Source: a virus
Length of the DNA stretch: 64,000 nucleotides
IMG/VR virus record: IMGVR_UViG_3300029922_000014
Location: 86,437-150,436 of that record
Direction: 5' to 3' (one strand)
Shown in pieces: positions 40,678 through 49,400 of this stretch (positions are counted from its first letter, which is position 1; the number at the start of each line of letters is the position of its first letter). The notes under the pieces were generated by a model. That model made no database searches and was not told where the DNA came from. It worked only from the letters and a program-made list of their open reading frames with translations. A program made the translations under genes and the position numbers.

Positions 40678-41614
40678 AGATTCGCGCAAAGGGCGCAACA
40701 AACTTGCTGCGATGGGCGATGACATTGTCGAGACCGATCTTCGCCGCGAATCGCAAGAATCGCGTCTGATCGAACTCAAGTTCTTTCCCCTTCGCTTCGC
40801 AGTAGCAGGACTCGGAAAGGTCGATCCCGCGCATTTCATTCTCAAGTCGGCTGTGACTGTTGATGATGTTCGTGTATGCCTTCGCGCGTCCTTTAGCCGC
40901 GATTCCCGCCAAGCGTTTCACGAGCATTTCAAGCTGTTGCAGTGGAGTCAGATAGGTGACGTCGGTTCCCTCTTCCGCTTCGATCTCTGCCCACTCCATC
41001 ACGAGCTTCGGGGCGATCTTCTTGCCGCAACCGGCGGCGCCTCCGAGAGAGTCCGACGGGTCACCCAGCAGGGTCTTCATCAGCAGGTAGAGGTATGGAG
41101 GAACCCCAGCGTTCTCGCGAAAGTTGAGATGATCCGTCAGGCGTTCGCCGTCAAACACGGAACCACCCATGCCGACCACCTGGAACAGGTCACGATCGTT
41201 GCTGTAGACCACCGGTCTGCCCGTCGCCATGTTCTGCCTGACGATCGACGCACAGAGGTCATCGGCCTCAAAACCCAGCATCTTACAGACGGGAATACCA
41301 ACGGCGCGGCACAGGTCCTCACAGTTGACAAGCTCCTCATGGATCGCTTCGAGCACTTCGGGCGCGAGTTCCTTGCGGTTCTTGATCCGGCTCTCTTTGT
41401 AGTTGGGAATGAGGTCGGTGCGGTGCTTGGGAACGCCATTGTCGAAGCAGGCGTAAATCTGCGTAGTCTCCGGATGCAGTTCGAGAAAGCCGACAATAGC
41501 GCGCAAGAAGGCGTTCGGGCCACCGGACCTGACCTGCGCAACGATGTCGCCATCTATTGCAGCCATAATTCCACGCATTGCCAAATTATTGGAGTCGAGG
41601 ATCAAAACGGTCAT
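40655..41614 (-). CDS. 5'-3' exonuclease/flap endonuclease
   Basis: The product has 319 residues in the T5 FEN/PolA-N family: MTVLILDSNNLAMRG (metal Asp), YACFDNGVPKHRTDLIPNYK, FEADDLCASIV, VYSNDRDLFQVV, and the helix-hairpin region GDPSDSLGGAAGCGKK. It removes RNA primers and flaps. The ATG at 41614 has GGGAGAG in front, and the gene starts just after a terminator. Confidence 0.9.
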   Translation of the reverse strand: MTVLILDSNNLAMRGIMAAIDGDIVAQVRSGGPNAFLRAIVGFLELHPETTQIYACFDNGVPKHRTDLIPNYKESRIKNRKELAPEVLEAIHEELVNCEDLCRAVGIPVCKMLGFEADDLCASIVRQNMATGRPVVYSNDRDLFQVVGMGGSVFDGERLTDHLNFRENAGVPPYLYLLMKTLLGDPSDSLGGAAGCGKKIAPKLVMEWAEIEAEEGTDVTYLTPLQQLEMLVKRLAGIAAKGRAKAYTNIINSHSRLENEMRGIDLSESCYCEAKGKELEFDQTRFLRFAAKIGLDNVIAHRSKFVAPFARISALRGKQ

Positions 41615-41640
41615 GTGTCTCTCCCGAAAGAAATGTCTCA

Positions 41641-41674
41641 CCCAAAAGAAACTCCGGGTGGTTCGCACCCGGAG
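41641..41674 (-). terminator. Intrinsic terminator after ParB-like gene
   Basis: A perfect 9-bp stem CTCCGGGTG/CACCCGGAG with a 5-nt loop, followed on the minus strand by TTTCTTTT. It would end or attenuate transcription from the ParB-like gene before the FEN gene. Confidence 0.85.
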
Positions 41675-41708
41675 CTTGAACAACCAACAAAACCAGACGA
41701 TTTTCCGA

Positions 41709-42899
41709 TCAGGTCGCCGCAGCGGCCTCGGCCGCTTCCGCACCTTCCGTGGCAGCCGGAGCCGGCGGGGTGTACTTCTTCGCCTCGGCCTTGACGGCGT
41801 TGGTGAAGAGGGCCACGACCTTCTTGTCCTGGGCGGACTCGGGGTTGTGGGCCGGCAGGACCGGGGTTTCGAGGGTGCCGCGGTCCCAGAAGGCGAAGGC
41901 GAGGTTGCCGCGCATCTCGTGGAACTCGCTGGTCCCTTCCTCGTTGGTGCCGAGGGCCTGGATGTAGTAGTAGGCGATCTTGCTGATCATCTCCTGCTTG
42001 GCCTTGCTGGACTTCCAGGTGACCAGATTCGCCGCGCGGTCGGCCCCGGTGCGCCGGTTGTTGGCCTTGCCGTCGGTGGTCGTGGTGTCGGCGCCGGCCG
42101 CCGCCTGCGCGGTGCGGGCGATTTCCTTGGCGGCCTGACGGATCTTCGGCGCGGTGACCGCGTCCTTGAGGCGTTCGGCCACCGCGGTGCGGGTGGTCTC
42201 GTCGAGCTTGGACAGTTCCAGGGCGCTGGCGACCGGCAAGGAGCCGTCGGCCACGCGGGTCTGGATGTCGGCCGGGGCCTCGACGATGTTCAGGCAGCGA
42301 CGGACCTTGCCGATGTTGTGGCCGGTTTCCTTGGCGATGTTCTCGGGGGTCCAGTCGTTCGCCTTGCCGAGGTCACGGAAGACGTTGCCGAGTTCGATCG
42401 GGTTGAGGGCGACGCGGAGACCTTCATTGTTTTCCGCGATGGCGATGGCCTTCGCCTTGGCCTTGTTTTCGGGCGCGTCGTCGAGGTCGGTGCGGACGGT
42501 GGTGTTGATGGTTTCCCAGCCCAATTTCTGGGCGGCCAGGAGACGCCGATGGCCGGCGACGACATAGAACTTGCCGACGGTTTTCGGATGCGGACGGACG
42601 ACGATGTTCTGCAACTGCCCGTGGCGCTTCATGTTGTCCGCGAGTTCTTCGACCGCCGCCTCGTCGATGGTCTTGCGCGGGTTGAAGTTGGCTTCGACCG
42701 CGATCAGCGCGACGGGGAGGAGGGTGGCGAGCGTTTTCTTCGCGCTGCCGCCGCCCTTAACGTCGCCGGATTCGATGTTGACGCCGTTGACGGTGACTGC
42801 GACCGGCGCGGAGGCTTCGGCTTTCGCGGGGGCGGGGGTGGGTTTCTTCGGGGCTGCCGCAGGGGCGGCGGTGGTGGTTTCGTCCTTGGCCTTGGCCAT
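41709..42899 (-). CDS. ParB/KorB-like DNA-binding protein
   Basis: The product has 396 residues. After an Ala/Pro/Lys linker, a ParB N-terminal domain is clear: FNPRKTIDEAAVEELADNM, GQLQNIVVRPH, FYVVAGHRRLLAAQKLG. A ParB-type helix-turn-helix follows (WTPENIAKETGHNIGKVRRC, then ADIQTRVADGSLPVASALE). Such proteins partition DNA or, like KorB of RK2, act as global repressors on many dispersed palindromes. Its own promoter carries a perfect dyad, which would allow autoregulation. The C-terminal part has no dimerisation domain I recognise. Confidence 0.85.
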   Translation of the reverse strand: MAKAKDETTTAAPAAAPKKPTPAPAKAEASAPVAVTVNGVNIESGDVKGGGSAKKTLATLLPVALIAVEANFNPRKTIDEAAVEELADNMKRHGQLQNIVVRPHPKTVGKFYVVAGHRRLLAAQKLGWETINTTVRTDLDDAPENKAKAKAIAIAENNEGLRVALNPIELGNVFRDLGKANDWTPENIAKETGHNIGKVRRCLNIVEAPADIQTRVADGSLPVASALELSKLDETTRTAVAERLKDAVTAPKIRQAAKEIARTAQAAAGADTTTTDGKANNRRTGADRAANLVTWKSSKAKQEMISKIAYYYIQALGTNEEGTSEFHEMRGNLAFAFWDRGTLETPVLPAHNPESAQDKKVVALFTNAVKAEAKKYTPPAPAATEGAEAAEAAAAT

Positions 42900-42969
42900 G
42901 GCGGACTCCTTTGCCGGTGTTCCGGCGACTTTGGGCTGTTGCAGCGGGTTTGCTGCGTTGAGGACGTGG

Positions 42970-43018
42970 ACTGTACGCGGATTGACATCGTGTCAATCGG
43001 ATTTGCCGCGTTACGCGG
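42970..43018 (-). promoter_or_regulatory. Composite promoter with dyad for the ParB-like gene
   Basis: GCCGCGTTACGCGG (about 43006-43018), TTGACA in a perfect dyad (42983-42995), 15 bp, TACAGT. The recA stop TAA lies within the first palindrome. Confidence 0.8.
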
Positions 43019-44186
43019 AATCAGCGCTCGCAGCCTCTTCGTTTTCTTCGGAACCTTCTTCTCCGCGCGTTGGCTTCTCGTCGCCCGTCGCTGCGGCGTA
43101 CTTCTCCATGAGGTCAGCGAACGCTTCGTCCGCGCCTTTGCGGAAACTGGGGTCGTTTTTGTAGCGGTGCATCCAGTCGGAACGGGTGAATCCGAGCGGT
43201 GACCACTTGGCTTTGTATTCTCCGCCGCCTGATTTGAACTGCTTCGCATCGAAGAGGTGCTGGAAGATCGTCATCTCTTGAGACGGTCCGTAGTTGAAGT
43301 CCAGAACCCAGTTCGAGTGGCGCAGCGGCGGCGCGCACTTGTTCTTCTTGGTGATGCACCGGATCAGGAACCCCAGGGCAGGTCCACTGGTGCCAACCTT
43401 CAGCGTGGCGATCTTCACGCAGCGAACACGCAAAGACGCAGCGTAGCGTACGGCGGCGCCGCCAGGATTGACCTTGTTGTCACCGAATCCGGAGAATCCT
43501 CCGACCTTGTCGCGCTCCTGATTCACAAACAGCATGTGCGCGCGAACCTTCGGGATGCGCAGGAACATGCGGCGGCACCCTTTGCCCATCGCACGCGCGG
43601 TTTCTCCGACGGTCGCCTTTGAGGTGCTGGTGGCGAGACGTTCAGCGCGTGGTTGTGCGGCTGCAATCGAATCCCAAACGATCAGCGTCGGCGCATCCGG
43701 CTTGGTCGATTCGATATTCTCCAGCGCTTCCCAGATGAGGTCCCATCCTTCTTCAATGTCCATGGGCTGGACGTAGACCAACGCATCGGGGTTGATGCCA
43801 AGCGTCGCCATCTTCTCCAGATCGAGCGAGTTTTCGTAGTCGAGCAGGATCGGAACGCCCCCAACCTCCTGGCACGCTTTGATCGCGCGGTGGGTGATGG
43901 CTGACTTTCCCGCAGCTTCCTGTCCGTACACCTCGGAACAGCGACCAACGGGCCACCCTCCACCAAGGATGCGGTCGAGGTCTGGAAAACCAGTCGGGAT
44001 CCACTCCTCTACGGCTGCGGTGACGCTGTCGTCGGAGAGCAATGAAACGGTGCCGTCTGACTTTTCGCCAATCTTCTTTCGCAGCCCTTTGACCAAGGAC
44101 TTTGCGAGCGCGGTTTGGCTTGCGCTGATGACTACTTGATTGCTGGCGTCATCGCCTTCGGCTTCGATCGCCTCCGGAACTGACAC
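43011..44186 (-). CDS. recA: RecA-like recombinase
   Basis: A RecA core is clear: Walker A GQEAAGKS (canonical GPESSGKT), LIVWDSIAA as Walker B, and FVNQERDKVGGFSGFGDNK as the L1/L2 region. I place the start at the GTG inside the dyad (MSVPEAIEAEGDD, 391 aa) with TGAGGA upstream, which removes a 116-bp overlap with the next gene; a longer ATG start at 44315 gives 434 residues. It should carry out strand exchange with the SSB and mediator genes upstream. The C terminus is highly acidic, as in bacterial RecA. Confidence 0.9.
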   Translation of the reverse strand: MSVPEAIEAEGDDASNQVVISASQTALAKSLVKGLRKKIGEKSDGTVSLLSDDSVTAAVEEWIPTGFPDLDRILGGGWPVGRCSEVYGQEAAGKSAITHRAIKACQEVGGVPILLDYENSLDLEKMATLGINPDALVYVQPMDIEEGWDLIWEALENIESTKPDAPTLIVWDSIAAAQPRAERLATSTSKATVGETARAMGKGCRRMFLRIPKVRAHMLFVNQERDKVGGFSGFGDNKVNPGGAAVRYAASLRVRCVKIATLKVGTSGPALGFLIRCITKKNKCAPPLRHSNWVLDFNYGPSQEMTIFQHLFDAKQFKSGGGEYKAKWSPLGFTRSDWMHRYKNDPSFRKGADEAFADLMEKYAAATGDEKPTRGEEGSEENEEAASADSA

Positions 44187-44193
44187 GATGTCA
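44181..44193. promoter_or_regulatory. Operator-like dyad at the recA start
   Basis: Perfect TGACACGATGTCA; its in-frame GTG-TCA is the preferred recA start codon. Confidence 0.75.
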
Positions 44194-44199
44194 GTGTCC

Positions 44200-44568
44200 T
44201 CAAGCTGGCTTGCGGGCGACTCGGCGGGGTCCTGCTTTTGCAGGCGGCGCGGCGACTTCGGCTGCGGTTTCTTCGGACTGGTTTGAAGTTCCGCTCGCAG
44301 ATCCTGGATGCTCATAGCCGATCTCTTTCTGGCAGAATGCCGCGAGACCTTCGACACCGTCCTTGAGGGCGGATGAGAGGTCATTGATGATGTTGAGTTC
44401 AACCAGCACAGCACGGCAGACGATCCGCCGCAGTTGCGCCTCCGCCTTGGCCATGTCCCCCTCAAAGTCGCCGGTCGCATCGAACGCGACGGTCGCGCCG
44501 GGCTTGACGAATTGATAGGGGGCGATTTGCACGCTGGGGTTGATGGAGACAGAAATGCGTTCCGACAT
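44200..44568 (-). CDS. Hypothetical protein, 122 aa
   Basis: The ATG at 44568 follows AAAGG. The first 75 residues look alpha/beta, and the C terminus is Ala/Pro/Lys-rich (AEVAAPPAKAGPRRVARKP). Between SSB and RecA, it may assist recombination, but no family is recognised. Confidence 0.55.
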   Translation of the reverse strand: MSERISVSINPSVQIAPYQFVKPGATVAFDATGDFEGDMAKAEAQLRRIVCRAVLVELNIINDLSSALKDGVEGLAAFCQKEIGYEHPGSASGTSNQSEETAAEVAAPPAKAGPRRVARKPA

Positions 44569-44595
44569 GATAGGACCTTTCAGGGTCAAACGACA

Positions 44596-44625
44596 AACCC
44601 GCACCCCTGTGAAGAGGTGCGGGTT
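44596..44625 (-). terminator. Hairpin terminator/attenuator after the SSB gene
   Basis: Ten-bp perfect stem AACCCGCACC/GGTGCGGGTT with a 10-nt loop, then TTGTCGTTT on the minus strand. It lies between the SSB gene and the next start, so partial read-through is likely. Confidence 0.7.
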
Positions 44626-44632
44626 GCCGAGG

Positions 44633-45898
44633 TCACTTGCTGTTGCGCAGGGCGGCCTTGAGGCTGCTGCCGGCCGGGGTCGGCTTGGGCTTGGGCTTCG
44701 CGGTGGCGGCGGCGGCCTTGGCGGCTTCCTCCGCGGCGACGCGTTCGGCTTCGGCGGTTTCCTCCGCGGCGCCGGTTTCCGCAGCGGTGCTGGCTTCGGT
44801 GTCCTGAGTCTCGGCGCCTTCCTCGGGGAGGATGGTCATATCACCGAATCCGAGCGCCCAATCGACGCCATCGGGATCGGTGATCAGGTAGTCGCCGCCG
44901 TCATCGACGGACATCACCGTGCCGGTCTTCGCTTCCTCGCCATCCACGAAGGACACGCGGGTCACGCCCAGGATGACGCCGTTGGCGTCCGGTTCGGGAG
45001 CGGTCTGTTCCTCGACGGCCGGCTGTTCCACCACCGGCGCGGGCGTCGGCTTCTTCGGGGTCGCGGGGGCGGGCTTCGCCGGGGCCGGTTTGGCAGCGGC
45101 AACCGGGGCCGGTTTGACCAGGGTTTTGGCCGGGGCGGCAGCGGGCTTGACCAGGGTTTTGGCGGTGACCGGCGGCGCCGGTTCCGGCTGCGCGTTGGGG
45201 TCCTGGCTGAGGTATTCCTTGGGCACCGATTCGCCGGTGAGTGCCTTGTAGATTTTCTCCAGCTTCTCCCAGTCGACGCGGAAGCGATGGGCGCGCATGT
45301 TGAAGGCGTCGATGGCCGCCTGGACTGCGTCGATGAAGTCCTGCTCCTCGCCCACGGGCTGACGGTCCATGAACTCATGGACCCACGTGGTCTTGCCCTG
45401 CTTGACGACCTTTTCGACCTTGACGGTCCAACCGGAGACGAGGTCGGTGATATCCTCGCTGTGGTCGGGGTCGAGCATGCGCTTGACCACCGCGGTGAAG
45501 ATGGTCTTGGTGGCGCGGAAGATTTTCAGGTTCGGGGCTTCGGCGGTGCCGGGATCGCCCATCGGGATGACGAGCATCCAGTAGTCCGAGTTGGCGCGGA
45601 CGATCTTCTTGACGGCTTCCATGTCGGTGACGCCGTCGTCCTTGACCGATTCGAGGAAGTCGAAGATCGGGTCCTTGAGCCCGAGCGTGCGGGGCGAGGT
45701 GACGCCGAAGTTCAGCGATTCGGAGAAATACTGCTCGACTTCGAGGCCGGGGGTTTCCGCATCGTCGAAGGTGCAGAAGTGGAAATTGGCGCTGGTGAAC
45801 GACTTGTTGTCGATGATGGCGCCGGTCGAAAGCTTGCGCAGGCGGTCGTTGAGGCGCGCGCGCATTTCCGGGCTGATGGGGGTCTTGGAGGAAGCCAT
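44633..45898 (-). CDS. gp32-like single-stranded DNA-binding protein
   Basis: The product has 421 residues. The core resembles T4-type SSB: ANSDYWMLVIPMGDPG followed by NLKIFRATKTIF and a GWTVKVEKVVKQGKTTW strand pair. A long KTLVKPA/KPAPAKPA linker leads to a second beta domain (VSFVDGEEAKTGTVMSVDDG) and an acidic/Ala tail. It would coat ssDNA for RecA and the polymerase. The T4 zinc knuckle is not obvious. Confidence 0.7.
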   Translation of the reverse strand: MASSKTPISPEMRARLNDRLRKLSTGAIIDNKSFTSANFHFCTFDDAETPGLEVEQYFSESLNFGVTSPRTLGLKDPIFDFLESVKDDGVTDMEAVKKIVRANSDYWMLVIPMGDPGTAEAPNLKIFRATKTIFTAVVKRMLDPDHSEDITDLVSGWTVKVEKVVKQGKTTWVHEFMDRQPVGEEQDFIDAVQAAIDAFNMRAHRFRVDWEKLEKIYKALTGESVPKEYLSQDPNAQPEPAPPVTAKTLVKPAAAPAKTLVKPAPVAAAKPAPAKPAPATPKKPTPAPVVEQPAVEEQTAPEPDANGVILGVTRVSFVDGEEAKTGTVMSVDDGGDYLITDPDGVDWALGFGDMTILPEEGAETQDTEASTAAETGAAEETAEAERVAAEEAAKAAAATAKPKPKPTPAGSSLKAALRNSK

Positions 45899-45970
45899 GA
45901 TAGTAACCTTTCAGATTACGTGGGGTTGGGTGAAGCTGGGTTGTTGAGGCAGAGTCGAAACTGGGTCTGG

Positions 45971-46468
45971 TCAGGTTGTTTGTTCACGTTCGCGGCTCAC
46001 CAGTCGTTTCAGGACCCAGAGGCGGTTCCGTAGTGCGTCCGATGTTTCGCGTAGGACACCATATTGCCGTCGTTCTGAGTTCAAGTTCTTTCTCGCGGCA
46101 GCAACGGGATCATCAATGTCCAAGCATGCGCGCACGTGATGATCGCTGATGCGCATCCCGCCATTTTGTGTCGAACCTGCTTCGTCCTCAAGATACGTGC
46201 GAAAGGTGAGGAAGGCTTTTCCTTCAACTTCTGCCAATTTTCGCTCGCATTCACGCACTTTTGCAAGTTGCTGTTCTGCCTGATACGCCCAGAAGGCAAT
46301 CCGCTCCGGCGCATTGGTAAACTCTTCGATCATTTCGTCGGGATCGTCCGGGATGCGCAGTTCAGCGCGCAGATTGAAGGTGGCGACGGTGCCATTCTCC
46401 AACGTGATCTTGATCGCAGCGGTGGAAGCAAGGTAGTGCTCCCCGTGTTTTGCCGGAAGTCTTTTCAC
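45971..46468 (-). CDS. Helical protein between SSB and polymerase
   Basis: The product has 165 residues from the GTG overlapping the polymerase stop (GTGA). A long central helix (EQQLAKVRECERKLAEVEGK) and a following YLEDEAGSTQNGGMR suggest a coiled-coil accessory protein. Its position recalls recombination mediators such as UvsY, but I see no specific signature. Confidence 0.55.
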   Translation of the reverse strand: MKRLPAKHGEHYLASTAAIKITLENGTVATFNLRAELRIPDDPDEMIEEFTNAPERIAFWAYQAEQQLAKVRECERKLAEVEGKAFLTFRTYLEDEAGSTQNGGMRISDHHVRACLDIDDPVAAARKNLNSERRQYGVLRETSDALRNRLWVLKRLVSREREQTT

Positions 46469-49400
46469 TTTTTCTTCATCTTGAACACAAGGCACTGGCC
46501 CAGTTCATCCTCGTTGACGGGCTTGCGGAGAATGTCCATCTTGCCCTTTTCGTTCAGCCCGATCAGCGGCTGGTCCGAGGTCTTGCCGTCTTGCAGGTCA
46601 GCCGGCTCAAACTCCTGCATCTGTCCCCAGTTCAATCCGGCTTCAACTTCCGCGATGATCGGGATGTCGATCCAGTTCCAGTCAAGCCCTGGAAGGACTT
46701 CGTCGGAGAGCGCCGGCAGGTTCTCCATGATGTCCTTCGCCAGGATCGCAACGGCGAGGTATTCGTCCAAGACGCAGTCGAACATGATGGAGTCGTGGAC
46801 GGTCAGGATCAGCTTCGACTTGAAGCCGCCGTTTTTCAGAGCGCGCGTGATCAACACCAATGCCATCAGGGTCATGATGGCGGCCCCCGACTGGATCGGA
46901 AAATTAATACTTTGGCGGACGGCGCGCGACACCAGCGATGGATCAGAACTTCCAACTTCGGGAACGCGCCGACGGTGCCCGGTAAAAGAGTCGAGGTATC
47001 CGAGCTTAGTGACCTTGCGTTCCAGTTCATCCATGCCAGCACGAAGACGCGGAAAGCCTTTGAAAAAGTTTTCAAGAAACTTTTCACAATCTTCCAGCGA
47101 AACAAAGATACCGTCCTTCTTGAGCGCACTGCGGATTCCAGGAGCTTCGCTGCCGTACAAACTGTTGCCGGTCACCATGATCTGATTCCGGTGACGCATC
47201 ACCCAGTTAGAAGTCGCGGTCTGCAAACACCAAACAGCAGTTTCGCGCTCACCCGTCTTCTTCAGCCGTTGTCCCGTAACAACCGGTTTTCCGTAGCGGA
47301 GTTTCAGCGAAACATTGTCTTTGTACGTATCAGATTCCACTTCCCGCGGAAAGTAACCGGCAAGAAAAATGGCCAATTTCAGCGCATCCGCAGTAGGTCC
47401 ACGATTCTGCGTAACGATTCGCGTACCTTTATGATCAAGGTGCCCTTCTGCCTGAAAAGCGGCCTCAACGAAGGCACGCAATTCGGCCGTTCCGAGACGA
47501 AGAACAAACTCCTCTAGGGTGATGGAATGCAACTCTGCGCGTTTCCAGAGATCATGGGTGTAACCTGAACGCAGCCGAAACTCGTGAATATCAGTAACAG
47601 GACGGACGTGGAGCGTGTGCGGAAAATGTGAAAAAAGTTCTTTCAGCGCGGCAACACCGGCAGGCTTACTTTGATAGACACCGCCAAAATGCTTCTGCCG
47701 CCACCCATCCCGCCCCTGACTCGCTGCGCCCGTGAGTTCACTAAAAAAGAAGTGACCATCGGTAAATAGCCACGCGACCAAGGCAGCCTCGTAAACAGAA
47801 ATCGGAAGCAAACAAGTAGACTGAATCGGAGCGGATAGAAAAATACGATGCTCGTGTTTAATGTCTGCCGTACTGACGATACATGGAACCATCTTCCGCT
47901 TACCTGCGACAACAACACGCTTCTCCGCCATCCAACGATGGTCCTCAGTAGTCTCCATGCTGAAGTTTTTCGTCGCCAGCGTCACCACTTTCGCAACGGG
48001 GTGATAAACAATCCCAGTAACAGGAACCCACTTAGTCACCCCATTCTCCATCCCCAACACTTCATCGCCAACCTTGATCTGGCCATAGCCACGCCAACCA
48101 TCCCGAGTCAACGCTTCTGTATCCAACGGCACACAGCCAAAGTTGGTCCGCTTAGCGCTGGTACGCATCTTCTTCTTCGTGTCCTTGTCGAGCTTTGCAA
48201 ACTCTTCAACGGGCACACCAGAAACAATTGAGGCGGTGAGCGTATGCAGGTCACCACGCTCAAGGTACACTTGCTTCATCTTCGGTTCATCGAACAAGCA
48301 CGCAGCAATGCGCAGTTCAATCTGAGAAAAGTCGCAGTTGAGGAGAATGCCGTCATCCCCGAAACGCGAAACGTAGCAGGTTTTGATGTTCCAACGCGGG
48401 TTGTTACTAATGTTCTGCAAGTTCGGGTCTGAACTGGAGAGGCGGCCCGTCGCCGTCCCGCTGATCCAGAAGCTGCTGTGCAGCAAACCAAACTTGTCGC
48501 ACATCGTTTTTAACGCATTGATGAACGTCCCCTGGAGCTTGATCGCTTCGCGCGATGAGAGGATGAGCGTCGCCAGTTCGCTATCGTGGTCCCGCTCGAA
48601 ACTGTGCATCGTTTCGGCGTCGGTGGTGAAGTAGGACCACTCCTGCGCTTCGATCGCCTCGCGGCGCATGTCGTCCATCTTCGGGAAGCGCGTTCCGTTC
48701 GCCCGGCATTCATCCTGGCGTTGACGTAGTCGATAGCGGAGGTTCTTGCTTCCGGTCTCGGTCAGTTCTCCGGGCGGGTACCCCAGAAGCCCAAAGAAAA
48801 TCTCACCGACCTGTTTCCCTGAATTGGGGTTGAACTCGAAGGCGAATGGCTTGCGGCGACGCTTTCCAGTAGCCACGTCCTTTTCAGCTTCCCGCTGCAT
48901 TTTTTCGTCGACGTATTGCTTCACCGACGCATCTTCCTGGATCGCTTTGTCCAGCCGTTCGATCTCTTCGGTCAGGCGCTTGTCGATGCGATCAACCGCT
49001 TCCGGATCAATCTTTGCGCCGGCTGTTTCCATGTCGGCCAGGGCGGCGGAGAGGTGCGGAAAGAACTGTTCTGCCAGGATACGCAAGCGCGGGTTGTCGC
49101 GATATTCCGGCTCCTGGAACAGAAGAGGAGCAACGCGCCACGTGACGTCGGCGTCCATCGCGGCGTAGGTGAAAAGAATGGATCCTGGAATGTTCGCGTA
49201 ACTTCCGCCCTTCTTCGGATCGGCTTCCGGATGCGCAGCCTTGTAGTCTTCGAGCGGTCTGTCGTAACCGCCCATCCCCGTGTATTGGTACGCGAGCTTG
49301 TCGAGACCGTGCGTTCCGCGCTGCTCATTGATGACGAGATGCGTCGTCATCGTGTCAGTTTTGAAGATGGGGAGTTCGATGCCGATCGCTTCGCGGATGT

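Noticed and set aside
44200-44315. Full 116-bp coding overlap between the 122-aa gene and RecA
   Set aside because: A GTG start in the dyad with a nearby ribosome site explains the data without overlap; noted as uncertain.
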